Source: Arthrobacter sp. AZCC_0090 (GTDB lineage Bacteria; Actinomycetota; Actinomycetes; Actinomycetales; Micrococcaceae). Taken from it: a stretch of DNA of 64,000 nt. Location: contig NZ_JACHEE010000007.1 in the NCBI RefSeq assembly GCF_014207375.1, positions 1-64,000 of the forward strand, in the 5' to 3' direction. Made by a program: the position numbers and the translations under genes. This document shows, piece after piece, positions 51,223 through 59,713 of this stretch (its first letter is position 1; the number at the start of each line of letters is the position of its first letter). The notes under the pieces are model-generated. The model was given only the letters and a program-made list of their open reading frames with translations, was not told the origin of the DNA and did no database searches.

Positions 51223-51973
51223 GCCCGGGTTTCCTGTTCGGTCAGTGCCTCGGTGAGCGAGGTGCGGTCAGCTTGAGTGCGCGAGATGAGCCCGAACAAT
51301 GCTCCCGCGGCGATGCCCGCGGCGAGTTCGGCGGCAACATAAACAGGCCACTGCTCCCAGTGAACGGTTCCGCCCATCAGGAACTGTACGAGCATCGGCC
51401 CTGTGGTCCTCGCCGGGTTGATCGATGCCCCCGTGGCGGGCGCAACGGGGATGATTGCGGCGAACACGATGAATCCGATGACAATCCCGGCAAAGCCCGG
51501 TGCTGCCTTGCGATGGATCACGCCGAACACCGTGAAGACCAGCAAAAAGTGCCGATGAATTCAGCGGTGAAGGCCTGCCAAACGGGGATGTCGCCATACG
51601 CGGCCACTCCGAGGCCCAGTTCGCTGGCGCGCTGGCCGAGTACTCCGATAATGGCGAATGAGCCTGCAACAGCGCCCAGCACCTGGGCTGCGAGGTATCC
51701 CGGCACATCGCGCCACGGGAACTTTCCTGTTGCGGCAAGCGCCACTGTCACAGCTGGGTTGATGTGATTTCCGGATATGTAACCGAAGACGTAGACGGTG
51801 CCAATGACAACTGCGCCAAACGACAGCGAGATGACGCCCAGCTCGGAGCCGGTGAACGGCGCATTGCCGCGGGCCATGGCGAGGGCGGGCACGGATCCTA
51901 CGCCTACGAAGACGAGGAATGCGGTCCCGAGGAACTCGGCAGCAAGCCGCTGCCACATGCTGTTTTCGTCCAT
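51219..51973 (-). pseudogene. Aquaglyceroporin (MIP family), one-base frameshift
   Basis: Two open frames cover one MIP protein: the first (start 51973) has AEFLGTAFLVFVGVGS and the first N-P-A box (SGNHINPAVTVALA); the second has GFAGIVIGFIVFAAI and the second N-P-A box (GASINPARTTGP). They meet at a run of five A (51544-51548). With one more A the frame joins as AEFIGTFLLVFTVFGV, a standard MIP helix, and gives 251 aa, the usual length. The base may be a sequencing error, a true mutation, or a site of slippage. The D that follows NPAR in E. coli GlpF is Thr here. It is the first gene of the dha operon. Confidence 0.85.
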
Positions 51974-52022
51974 AACGAAGTTCTCCTTTGAACGGCTGGA
52001 TGATATTAGACGACCTATTCAT

Positions 52023-52056
52023 TCGACATTGTCGATTCAAGTTCGTTATTATCGAA
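52023..52056. promoter_or_regulatory. Twin palindromes between the dha operon and the IclR gene
   Basis: TCGACA-T-TGTCGA (52023-52035) is a perfect 13-bp palindrome; TTCGTTATTATCGAA (52042-52056) is near-perfect. Their centres are 20 bp apart, two turns of DNA, so dimers would sit on the same face. They lie in the 171-bp gap between the aquaporin and the divergent IclR gene. IclR-type regulators bind such short palindromes. Confidence 0.55.
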
Positions 52057-52144
52057 TAATGCCGTTTAGGGTTCCCGACTGTCAAGGGGCTAAATTAACT
52101 TGTTGGCCTGACAAGGCAACCGATGATGCGAGAGTGGTGGAGCT

Positions 52145-52903
52145 GTGATCCAGTCGATTGACCGAGCGGCCAAAATCCTCGGGCTCCTTCAAGGCGCAAG
52201 GCGCCTTGGAATCTCCGAACTGGCCGCCGCATTGGAGCTTCCGCCTTCCACAGTCCACGGACTCGTGAAATCGCTACAGGCACACGGGCTGGTCGCCCAG
52301 GAAAGCTCCGGAAACCGCTACATGCTCGGGCCCACGCTGCTGAAACTTTCGAGCGTCTACCTCGACACCCTTGACGTCCGGGCTCGCGCGATGCGGTGGA
52401 TGCACGAGTTGTCTCGCCGGACCGGCTACGCGACGCGACTGGGCGTGAACCTTCTCGGCGAGGTTTTGATCATTCATCACGACCGCCGCCCCGACGGCAC
52501 GGAGCAAATGCCGGAAACAGGACTCAACCTGCCCGCCCATGCCTCTGCTCTCGGAAAAGTACTACTCGCCTACAACGCCGAGCTCGAAAATGACGTGCTC
52601 AGCAAGCCGCTGGCCGAATTTACCGGCGAAACGATTACCGACCCCGCCGTCCTCCGATCCCAGCTTGAGGAAGTGCGCAAGAACGCGCTCGGGTTGGAAT
52701 ACGAGGAGGCGGTGATTGGCGAGGCTTCTATCGCGGCCCCCGTCTACGATGAAAGCGGGACCGTCATAGCCGTTTTGTCGGTAGTGCTCCCCGCGAGCGA
52801 GTGGCCGGCAAGCGAGGCCATCGTCCGCGAACTCCGCGACGCCGCGTGGACAATTTCACGGGAACTCGGAGCTTCCGTATGGTCCTCCCAAGGTGTCCGC
52901 TAA
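52145..52903 (+). CDS. IclR-family transcriptional regulator
   Basis: 252 aa. N-terminal winged helix (~1-65, SIDRAAKILGLLQGARRLGISELAAALELPPSTVHGLVKSLQAHGLV) and a C-terminal IclR effector domain (~75-245, LNLPAHASALGKVLLAY, GLEYEEAVIGEASIAAPVYD). The start is GTG at 52145 with GTGGAGC upstream. It is divergent from the glycerol/dihydroxyacetone operon, whose control is its likely job; the effector might be dihydroxyacetone or its phosphate. Confidence 0.9.
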   Translation: MIQSIDRAAKILGLLQGARRLGISELAAALELPPSTVHGLVKSLQAHGLVAQESSGNRYMLGPTLLKLSSVYLDTLDVRARAMRWMHELSRRTGYATRLGVNLLGEVLIIHHDRRPDGTEQMPETGLNLPAHASALGKVLLAYNAELENDVLSKPLAEFTGETITDPAVLRSQLEEVRKNALGLEYEEAVIGEASIAAPVYDESGTVIAVLSVVLPASEWPASEAIVRELRDAAWTISRELGASVWSSQGVR

Positions 52904-53030
52904 GCTGGGTTCGGGCAAGAGGGCCGTCGAGGAATCCACGACAGTTGCGACAGCCACTCTTTGCGTGCCGCACAGGCACCGGATACCATGTGAGACGTGT
53001 CACCGAAAGGCGGCACGTGCTTATGATCTG

Positions 53031-53229
53031 CGGCGGGAGAGTCCTGCCGGTACGTTTCAGCAGGCGCCGTAGGAGCAAATCCTCCCCAGGAATCTCTCAG
53101 GCCCACGTACCGCCGCGGCAAGGCAACTCTGGAAAGCAGTCCGGGAAACCGGGCTCACCGACGGTGCAAGCGTCCAGCCGCGAAGGCGGGTGGCGCGGAA
53201 ACTCTCAGGTCCAATACAGAGCGGGGAGG
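53031..53229 (+). ncRNA. Tandem glycine riboswitch
   Basis: Two aptamers in series. The first has GGCGGGAGAGTCCTGCC, GGCGCCGTAGGAGCAAATC and CAGGAATCTCTCAGGC (about 53032-53102). The second has CTCTGGAAAGCAGTCCGG, CACCGACGGTGCAAGC and GCGGAAACTCTCAGGTCCAA ending in TACAGAGCGGGGAGG (about 53117-53229). These are the conserved blocks of the glycine aptamer. In most bacteria it switches on glycine cleavage genes when glycine is high. Here the first gene 50 bp downstream is lipA. The expression platform between 53230 and 53278 is not obvious. Confidence 0.9.
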
Positions 53230-53278
53230 AACCGAATCATCGTGGTGCGTCCGCGCCACCTGAATTATGGAGTTCCTC

Positions 53279-54304
53279 ATGACCCTGGCACCTGAAGGCC
53301 GTAAGCTGCTGCGCGTTGAACAGCGCAACAAAGCCGTCCCGGTCGAACGCAAGCCCGAGTGGATCAAGGCCAAGGTCCAGATGGGCCCGGAATTCGTGGG
53401 CCTGAAGAACCTCGTGAAAAAGGAAGGCCTGCACACCGTCTGCGAGGAAGCCGGCTGCCCGAACATCTTCGAGTGCTGGGAAGACAAGGAAGCAGCCTTC
53501 CTGATCGGCGGCTCCGAATGCACCCGACGCTGCGACTTCTGCCAGATCGACACCGGCAAACCCTCCCCCGTGGACATGTTCGAACCCACCAAGGTCGCCC
53601 GCTCCGTCCAGTCCATGGCCCTGCGCTACGCCACCGTGACCGGCGTCGCCCGCGACGACCTGGCGGACGAAGGCGTCTGGCTCTACGCCGAAACCGTCCG
53701 CAAGATCCACGAACTGAACCCCGGCACCGGCGTGGAACTGCTCATCCCGGACTTCTCCGGCAAACCCGAACACATCACCGCGATCTGCGACTCCGCCCCG
53801 GAGGTGTTCGCGCACAACGTCGAGACCGTGCCCCGGATCTTCAAGCGCATCCGCCCGGCGTTCCGCTACGACCGCTCCCTGGACGTCATCACCCAGGGCC
53901 GGAACCTGGGCATGGTCACCAAATCCAACCTGATCCTGGGCATGGGCGAAACCCGCGAAGAAATCTCCGAAGCGCTCCGGGACTTGCACGCCGCCGGTTG
54001 CGACCTGATCACCATCACCCAGTACCTGCGCCCCTCCGAACGGCACCTGCCCGTGGACCGCTGGGTCAAACCCCAGGAATTCGTGGACCTCCAGCACGAG
54101 GCCGAGGACATCGGCTTCCTCGGCGTCATGTCCGGCCCCCTGGTCCGCTCCTCCTACCGCGCCGGACGCCTCTGGGCCACCGCGATGCGCAAGAAAGGCC
54201 GCGACATCCCCGCCCACCTGGCCCACATCGCCGAGGGCATCCAGGACTCCGGCACCACCCGCCAGGAAGCCAGCACCCTCCTCGCACACCACGCTACGGC
54301 CTGA
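53279..54304 (+). CDS. lipA: Lipoyl synthase
   Basis: 341 aa. Radical-SAM enzyme that inserts two sulfurs into octanoyl-protein. The auxiliary cluster Cys55, Cys60 and Cys66 ([12 protein letters not shown]) and radical-SAM cluster Cys81, Cys85 and Cys88 (CTRRCDFC) are exact, with the C-terminal RSSYRAGR serine. ATG 53279 was chosen because GGAG lies 7 bases upstream; an ATG at 53267 adds four residues. No lipB is adjacent. It follows a glycine riboswitch: lipoate is the cofactor of GcvH, so glycine-dependent supply of lipoyl groups makes sense. Likely a second, dedicated copy. Confidence 0.95.
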   Translation: MTLAPEGRKLLRVEQRNKAVPVERKPEWIKAKVQMGPEFVGLKNLVKKEGLHTVCEEAGCPNIFECWEDKEAAFLIGGSECTRRCDFCQIDTGKPSPVDMFEPTKVARSVQSMALRYATVTGVARDDLADEGVWLYAETVRKIHELNPGTGVELLIPDFSGKPEHITAICDSAPEVFAHNVETVPRIFKRIRPAFRYDRSLDVITQGRNLGMVTKSNLILGMGETREEISEALRDLHAAGCDLITITQYLRPSERHLPVDRWVKPQEFVDLQHEAEDIGFLGVMSGPLVRSSYRAGRLWATAMRKKGRDIPAHLAHIAEGIQDSGTTRQEASTLLAHHATA

Positions 54305-54320
54305 TCCGTAAGGACCCAGC

Positions 54321-55133
54321 ATGTTCCCCACTCGGATTGAAATCATTCCCTCGGACGGAATCGTCGAGAAGGTCCAGGCCGCAGTGCCTGTATCCACAAC
54401 ACTCACCGTTACCTGTCTGCCCCATCACGGCATCACGCGAACCATGGAGGCTTCCATCAAGCTCAGCCTCCTCGGCTACAACGTGATTCCGCACCTCTCG
54501 GCACGCGGGCTGGAGGACCGGGCGCAGCTTTCCGGCAGCCTCCGTAGCTGCGTGGCTGCAGGGATCACCGAGGTCTTCGCTATCGGTGGAGACGGACCGC
54601 GGGGCGCCGGCCCCTACGAATCGTGCCTTCACCTTCTGGAGGACATCGCTGAGTACTCCGGTGGCAGGATCTCCGCGGGCATCGCCGGCTACCCGGAAGG
54701 CCATCCCTCCGTGAGCGGGCTGGACCTCCTAGATGCCCTGTTGGCCAAGCAGCCCCTGGCCACGCACGTTGTCACGCAAATGTGTTTCTCCGCCCCGAAG
54801 ATCCTCGATTACGCAGCACTCCTGCGCCGCGAAGGGGTCGAGCTTCCGGTGTGGGCCGGTGTTGCCGGGGTCGTTCCGCGGACAAAACTGCTGGCGCTGG
54901 CGACCCAGATCGGGGTCGGGACATCCTTGAAGTTCCTCAGCAATAGAGGAACCCTTGCCCGCAAGCTTCTAGGCGTGGACAAGTACTCACCGGAAGGCCT
55001 GGTTTCCGAACTCAAGGCCCACCCGGACAGTGTCACGGGAATCCATCTGTACAGCTTCAACCGACTGGACATGCCCAGCTGGGAGCGAAGCAATCTGCCC
55101 GATCCTGAGGCCAGCGAAGCAGCATCCGCGTAG
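54321..55133 (+). CDS. Methylenetetrahydrofolate reductase-like protein
   Basis: 270 aa TIM barrel. MTHFR blocks can be traced: LTVTCLPHHGITRTMEAS, EVFAIGGDGPRGAG, AGIAGYPEGHPSV, VVTQMCFSAPKI, WAGVAGVVPRTKL and IHLYSFNRLD. Several are changed from MetF (for example GGD for RGD), so it may be a relative with another folate substrate. It lies 16 bp after lipA and under the same glycine riboswitch, which links it to one-carbon units released from glycine. Direction and cofactor (NADH or ferredoxin) cannot be told. Confidence 0.8.
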   Translation: MFPTRIEIIPSDGIVEKVQAAVPVSTTLTVTCLPHHGITRTMEASIKLSLLGYNVIPHLSARGLEDRAQLSGSLRSCVAAGITEVFAIGGDGPRGAGPYESCLHLLEDIAEYSGGRISAGIAGYPEGHPSVSGLDLLDALLAKQPLATHVVTQMCFSAPKILDYAALLRREGVELPVWAGVAGVVPRTKLLALATQIGVGTSLKFLSNRGTLARKLLGVDKYSPEGLVSELKAHPDSVTGIHLYSFNRLDMPSWERSNLPDPEASEAASA

Positions 55134-55153
55134 CCTCCTACGCTGACCGCCTA

Positions 55154-55405
55154 GGGTGTGTCTCCTTATTGGCGGAGCCAGATGACGACGGCGTAGAGGA
55201 CGACCCCAGCACGGTAGGTCAGTGCGAGTTTGTCGTAGCGGGTAGCGATGGCGCGCCATTGTTTGAAGAGGCTGAAGGACCTTTCCACAGTGTTGCGGCC
55301 TTTGTAGGTCTCGGCGTCGAAGTTCACCGGGCGCCCGCCGCGCGAGCCGCGGCGTTTGCGGTGTCCGATCTGGTCAGAGGGTTCCGGGATCGGAGGCGTG
55401 CACTT
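55154..55405 (-). mobile_element. IS5-type element remnant (3' end)
   Basis: The last ~75 residues of an IS5-group DDE transposase are readable on the minus strand, stop at 55166: GRPVNFDAETYKGRNTVERS, FSLFKQWRAIATRYDKLALT, then AVVIWLRQ. These are the C-terminal Y-x(2)-R-x(3)-E-R region and the end. GGGTGTGTCTCC at 55154-55165, just outside the stop, looks like the terminal inverted repeat. The rest of the gene is missing; homology stops near 55405. This marks the border between the glycine-responsive genes and the oxidative catabolic cluster. Confidence 0.75.
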
Positions 55406-55439
55406 GGTCCATTGGGATGACAGGTGTGCTGGAGCCCGA

Positions 55440-55490
55440 GAATTCCACGTCGCTCTCCGATCGGACGCTACACAGAGCGACGTGGAATTC
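55440..55490. terminator. 17-bp perfect inverted repeat after the flavin monooxygenase gene
   Basis: Arms GAATTCCACGTCGCTCT (55440-55456) and AGAGCGACGTGGAATTC (55474-55490) match perfectly around 17 bases. It begins 6 bp from the monooxygenase stop and could end transcription of the catabolic operon. No T run follows on the minus strand, so it may instead protect the 3' end or be part of the inserted element. Confidence 0.6.
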
Positions 55491-55496
55491 GCCACC

Positions 55497-56690
55497 TTAG
55501 AAGACCGTGTATTCCGGGTCGACCCCGAAGCGGACCTTTGAGTACGCCGGGTAGACGAGATCCGGCTGGACGCCTATGTGGTGCGAGGCTGCCGTTGCGT
55601 CGCGGAAGGCCCGGTTGATCGGGTTCTTCCACTGGAGCGCCTGGCCACCGCTGGAGGCGAACAGCTTCTGGACCATTTCAGCGATGCGGACAGAGGCGAA
55701 GGTCTGGTCCCGGCGCCAGCGGACGCGGTCGTCGATGGTGATCTCGAGGTCGTTTTCCGCCTTTTCCTTGATCTCTTCCAGGTTCGACCAATGGAGCCGC
55801 TCCACAGTGGCGAGACTTGCCGAAGCATCGGCGAGATCGACCTGCAGGCCCGGGCGGGTGGCTCCGAACACGCCGGTCCATCCTCCGGGAACAACCAGGG
55901 CGCGTTCTTCGAAGATCTGCACTGCCTGGCGGCCGGCGCCGATTAGGCTGGCGATGATGCCGCCGGCGGCGAGGGAGAAGATGGGGACCCGGTAGAACGG
56001 ATTCGTCTGGACTTGCAGGCCCGGGGCAGTACCGTCGCCCAGCGACTGGAGGTTCAGCACGAATTCGTCCGCGATGAACTGATCGTCGACGACGGTGTCG
56101 TGGCTGCCCGTGCCGCGGAGTCCGTGCGTTTCCCAGGTGTCGTCAATGGTGAATTGGGACTTGTTGACCAGGAAGAGCTTCGGTCCGACGTCGGAAATCG
56201 CGGCGACCATGGTCCAGTCGGCGTGCATGATGCCGCTCGAGAAGTCCCATCGACCGGTAAGCCGGTAACCCCCGGGCGCGCTTTGCGCTTTCGCCTGCGA
56301 CATCTTTAGGCCGTTGCCGATGAAGGGCGTGACGCCTGTGTCGCCGAACACGAGCTCCTGGATGGCCAGTGGGAAATAGCCCAGCATGAAGGTGTGCAGC
56401 GCGCAGTTGGCAGCAACCCAGGCCGTAGCCGGGCAGCCTTCTGCGAGATCCGCGCTGGCGCGTCCGATCACGTCGAATCCCAGATCCCGGCCTCCGAAGC
56501 GGGCCGGCATTGCTGCTCCGACGTAGTTGACGGCCCGGAGTTCTTCAACCGTGGCATCCGGCAGCTTGCGTAGCAGTTCAGTCTCCTCAGCCCGGTCCTT
56601 CAGGCCGGGCACCAGTGACTGTGCGATGGCGATGAAGTTTTCGCCCGGGGTGGCAGACGTCTCGGGCCGTGAATCACTAGTAATTGTCAT
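55497..56690 (-). CDS. Acyl-CoA dehydrogenase-fold flavin monooxygenase (HsaA/HpaB-like)
   Basis: 397 aa. The fold is that of acyl-CoA dehydrogenases, but conserved blocks (MPARFGGRDLGFDVIGRASADLAEGCPATAWVAANCALH, SGIMHADWTMVAA, LRGTGSHDTVVDDQFIADEF, FASSGGQALQWKNPINRAFRDATAASHHIG) match group D two-component monooxygenases that use reduced flavin to hydroxylate phenols or similar. A separate flavin reductase is needed; none is in the window. The ATG at 56690 has AGGAG upstream. Last gene of the catabolic operon, next to an IS5-type remnant. Confidence 0.85.
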   Translation of the reverse strand: MTITSDSRPETSATPGENFIAIAQSLVPGLKDRAEETELLRKLPDATVEELRAVNYVGAAMPARFGGRDLGFDVIGRASADLAEGCPATAWVAANCALHTFMLGYFPLAIQELVFGDTGVTPFIGNGLKMSQAKAQSAPGGYRLTGRWDFSSGIMHADWTMVAAISDVGPKLFLVNKSQFTIDDTWETHGLRGTGSHDTVVDDQFIADEFVLNLQSLGDGTAPGLQVQTNPFYRVPIFSLAAGGIIASLIGAGRQAVQIFEERALVVPGGWTGVFGATRPGLQVDLADASASLATVERLHWSNLEEIKEKAENDLEITIDDRVRWRRDQTFASVRIAEMVQKLFASSGGQALQWKNPINRAFRDATAASHHIGVQPDLVYPAYSKVRFGVDPEYTVF

Positions 56691-56772
56691 CAAATTTCTC
56701 CTTCTCGCATGGATATATCAGTGGGGGCGGTCCCGGGTCCGCGTCGGTGAGCAGTCCAGGACCACATGGCGC

Positions 56773-57657
56773 CTATGTGAGCTGGGGAAGCCCGTCGAAA
56801 AAGCCGTGGAGGATAGTCTCGAGTTCATCGGGGCGGTCGAGTTGTGGTGCGTGCAGGCAGTCAATCTCATCGATCCGGACGCCCGGGACTTCGGCCTGGA
56901 TGTTCGCCGCCCAAGCGGGTTCAAGCAACTTGTCCTGGACGCAGCGGACCAGCAACACCGGAATCTTCGTGTCCGCTATCTGCAGCGGCCACGGATCTTC
57001 AACCGAGATCTTCAGCGGATCCGGAACGCTCACGGTCGGGGCCAGCACAGCCTTGTAGTGCCCCGGTGCCCGGGCCCACCGGAAGCGCTCGCTCAGCTGC
57101 TCCTCGTAGCCCGGATAGCCCTTATCCACGAGCAGGCGCAGGACGCGTTCGAGGTCATCCCGTGTCCCGTCCCAGGAGGACATCTCGGACATCGCGAGCT
57201 CGGTCCGCCATGGTCCGCCCGAGCCGGCGATGCTCACTACAGAGCGGTGGTTGAAGCTGCCTGGCTTCGCCAGGGAGCGCAGTGCCGTCGCCCCGCCGAA
57301 GGAGTCTCCGATGATGTGGACCGGTTTTGAGACGTTCATGACCTTGAGGAATTCAGTCACGTGATCGATCCGGAAATCGTGCGGCGACCTGTCGACGAAG
57401 ACGGCCTTGTCGCTGCCGCCGTAGCCCAGGAAATCGGGTGCCAGGACGTAGTACTTTTGGGACAGCCGTGAGATGAAACTGCCCCAGGTGGTCGAGGAGC
57501 TGGCGCCCCAGGCGCCGTCGTGCAGCAGCAGGACCGGATCGTTGCCGGGGTCTCCGGCCACGAGGTAGCGGGTGAGGTAGCCGCCAGCTCGTACCCAGCG
57601 TTCCTCCCCGCCCTGGTTCACCGCGGCGGGATCATCGATGGTCAGTTGAGTGCTCAT
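56773..57657 (-). CDS. Alpha/beta hydrolase (C-C bond hydrolase or esterase-like)
   Basis: 294 aa. Catalytic triad Ser119 (IIGDSFGGATAL), Asp242 (VRCVQDKLLEP) and His269 (DCLHAPQLDRP). The oxyanion region HDGAWGASSSTTWGSF and APDFLGYGGSDK resemble MhpC/BphD-type hydrolases that cleave ring-fission products, but simple esterases look alike. Since the next gene encodes a Baeyer-Villiger monooxygenase, whose product is an ester or lactone, ester cleavage is the simplest role. It lies 53 bp after the BVMO gene. Confidence 0.85.
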   Translation of the reverse strand: MSTQLTIDDPAAVNQGGEERWVRAGGYLTRYLVAGDPGNDPVLLLHDGAWGASSSTTWGSFISRLSQKYYVLAPDFLGYGGSDKAVFVDRSPHDFRIDHVTEFLKVMNVSKPVHIIGDSFGGATALRSLAKPGSFNHRSVVSIAGSGGPWRTELAMSEMSSWDGTRDDLERVLRLLVDKGYPGYEEQLSERFRWARAPGHYKAVLAPTVSVPDPLKISVEDPWPLQIADTKIPVLLVRCVQDKLLEPAWAANIQAEVPGVRIDEIDCLHAPQLDRPDELETILHGFFDGLPQLT

Positions 57658-57710
57658 GATGGGTGGTCCTCTTCCTTAGAAGGTCAGTCGTTGAAGGCTC
57701 AGCGCCGGGG

Positions 57711-59648
57711 TCACTTGTAGTCGTAGTCGCCGGGGCGGGGGCCGCGGGTCCCCTCCCAGTACTCGAGGGTTGTCAGCGGCCAGTTCTGCGAAACCCGGCC
57801 AAACTTGTTCTTGTACCAGCTGTTGACGTTCGAGACACCCACGGCCAGGGTTTTGCTTGTATCGTCGATGTGCTTGTTGAATTCGTCGAAGGGCTCCTGG
57901 CGCACTTCCATGGTTTTGTGTCCGGATTCGAGGAGCGCCTGGATGCATTCGAGTGTGTATTCCACGGCTGCTTCCGAGAACATGACCACACTTCCGTTGA
58001 CGTTCAGGTTAGTGTTGGGCCCGTAGAGGCAGAACAGATTGGGGAAATTCGGGATGGTGATCCCGTAGTATGCGCGGGCGTCCCCGCCCCACTGTTCGTC
58101 CAGGGTTTTGCCGTCCCTGCCCTGTAGCTTCAGTGTGGACAGGAATTCCGAGGCGCGGAAACCTGTTCCGTACACGATGACGTCTACCTCATGCAGGATC
58201 CCGTCATCGGTCACGACGCCGGTTTCCGTGATGCGGGTGATCCGGTCGGTGACCATGGTGACGTTCTCACGTTTGAGCGCCGATGACCAGGTGCCGTCGT
58301 CCCGCAGGGTCCGTTTGGCATACGGCGGGTACTGCGGTACGAGCTTGTCTGCCAGGTCCGGACGGTCCGCAAAGGATGTGCGCAGGAAGGTCTCGAGTGC
58401 GGCCCGCATCCCTTCGTTCTTCGCCGACACAGAAACCGGGTGCTTCCATTCAGGGTCGACGACGGCGAGGTACCGGATGCCATCCACGTTGACCCAGAAT
58501 TGGTTGAAGCGGTAAAAGCGGTGATAGTGCTGGAGGTTCTCCAGCAGCCACCGCAGCCCGACGGGCAGGACCTTCGTGTAGCCCGGGGTGGGTATGACCC
58601 AGGCCGGCGTCCGTTGGAAGACGGTCAGCTGGCCGGCGATCTCAGCGATTTTCGGGATGACCTGGAAGGCGCTGGCTCCTGTGCCGATCACCGCGACCCG
58701 CTTGCCGCTGAGGTCGACGTCGTGGTTCCAGCGGGCCGTGTGCCAGCTGTCGCCGTTGAAGGTGCTTACGCCTTCGATGTCCGGGATGTTGGGTTCGTTG
58801 AGCTGGCCAACCGCGCTGATCACAGCTTCCGTGGTGATTTCCTCGGTACCGTCCGGACCGGTCACGGTGAGGGCCCACGTGCCGGCTTCGTCGTCGAAGA
58901 TTGCGGAGGTGACTTTCGTGTGGAAGCGGATGTTCTCGCGGATCCCGAAATCGTCCGCGACGCCTTGGAGGTATCCGAGCACAGCGTCACGGGTCGAGTA
59001 TTGATCTTCCCAGGTTCCGTGCTGGGAGAACGAGTAGCTGTAGGTGAAGTTGCTCGTGTCCAGGCGGGCACCAGGATAGTCGTTGTCGAGCCAGACGCCG
59101 CCGACGTCTATGCTGCGTTCGAAGACGACATATGGGATCCCGGCCTGCTGCAGGCGGTGCGCCGCCACCAGCCCGGACATGCCGGCCCCGATGATAGCGA
59201 CACGGAAGGTGGTGTCGGGGGCGACGTCGTGCTTGTTCCACTTCGGCGCGCCCAGGTCAACGGGAATGCCGAGCTCGTGGATCATCAGCGGAATGTAGGC
59301 CTCGTCAACCGGTCCGGTGATGAACTGCATAAGCTCCTGGAGCTGGCTGTTGTTCAGCCTCACGGGTTCGAAGTTTCCTTCTTCGCGGTATCGGAGCAGC
59401 GCTTCCAACGCCTCCCGGCGCGCGCGCTCCTGGGCTTCCGGGGAGAGTCCGCCGGACGGGTCCATGCCGAGGGACACGGATACTGTGGCTGGTTTGAATT
59501 CCTCCTTCAGCAAGGTCAGGTCTCCGGTGAGGAAGGCCAGAGTGACCAGCAGGGAAGGAAGGTGAGCATGCTTGAGGATTTCGGTCAGCTCGTCGGCGCT
59601 GACATCCGCCAGCCTCACATCGTTGGGGACAACCGTTGTTAGTGCCAT
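57711..59648 (-). CDS. Baeyer-Villiger monooxygenase, 4-hydroxyacetophenone monooxygenase-like
   Basis: 645 aa, near the 640 aa of HAPMO and longer than cyclohexanone monooxygenase because of an N-terminal ~145-residue extension typical of HAPMO. FAD site GAGMSG at 154-159, NADPH site GTGASA at 322-327, and the BVMO fingerprint F-x-G-x(3)-H-x(3)-W at 297-307, followed by Asn308 where most type I BVMOs have Pro or Asp. It inserts oxygen next to a ketone to give an ester or lactone. An aryl ketone is a fair guess from the HAPMO likeness. Upstream gene of the hydrolase. Confidence 0.9.
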   Translation of the reverse strand: MALTTVVPNDVRLADVSADELTEILKHAHLPSLLVTLAFLTGDLTLLKEEFKPATVSVSLGMDPSGGLSPEAQERARREALEALLRYREEGNFEPVRLNNSQLQELMQFITGPVDEAYIPLMIHELGIPVDLGAPKWNKHDVAPDTTFRVAIIGAGMSGLVAAHRLQQAGIPYVVFERSIDVGGVWLDNDYPGARLDTSNFTYSYSFSQHGTWEDQYSTRDAVLGYLQGVADDFGIRENIRFHTKVTSAIFDDEAGTWALTVTGPDGTEEITTEAVISAVGQLNEPNIPDIEGVSTFNGDSWHTARWNHDVDLSGKRVAVIGTGASAFQVIPKIAEIAGQLTVFQRTPAWVIPTPGYTKVLPVGLRWLLENLQHYHRFYRFNQFWVNVDGIRYLAVVDPEWKHPVSVSAKNEGMRAALETFLRTSFADRPDLADKLVPQYPPYAKRTLRDDGTWSSALKRENVTMVTDRITRITETGVVTDDGILHEVDVIVYGTGFRASEFLSTLKLQGRDGKTLDEQWGGDARAYYGITIPNFPNLFCLYGPNTNLNVNGSVVMFSEAAVEYTLECIQALLESGHKTMEVRQEPFDEFNKHIDDTSKTLAVGVSNVNSWYKNKFGRVSQNWPLTTLEYWEGTRGPRPGDYDYK

Positions 59649-59713
59649 TTCAGGCCTTTCTGTGACTCTTCACTGAGCTGGATTTCTTTGGAGTAGTCGT
59701 GCACTCGCAACTG

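Noticed and set aside
53237..54406. 389-codon minus-strand frame opposite lipA
   Set aside because: lipA carries every cysteine and is in frame with a good ribosome site; the antisense frame has no recognisable motif.
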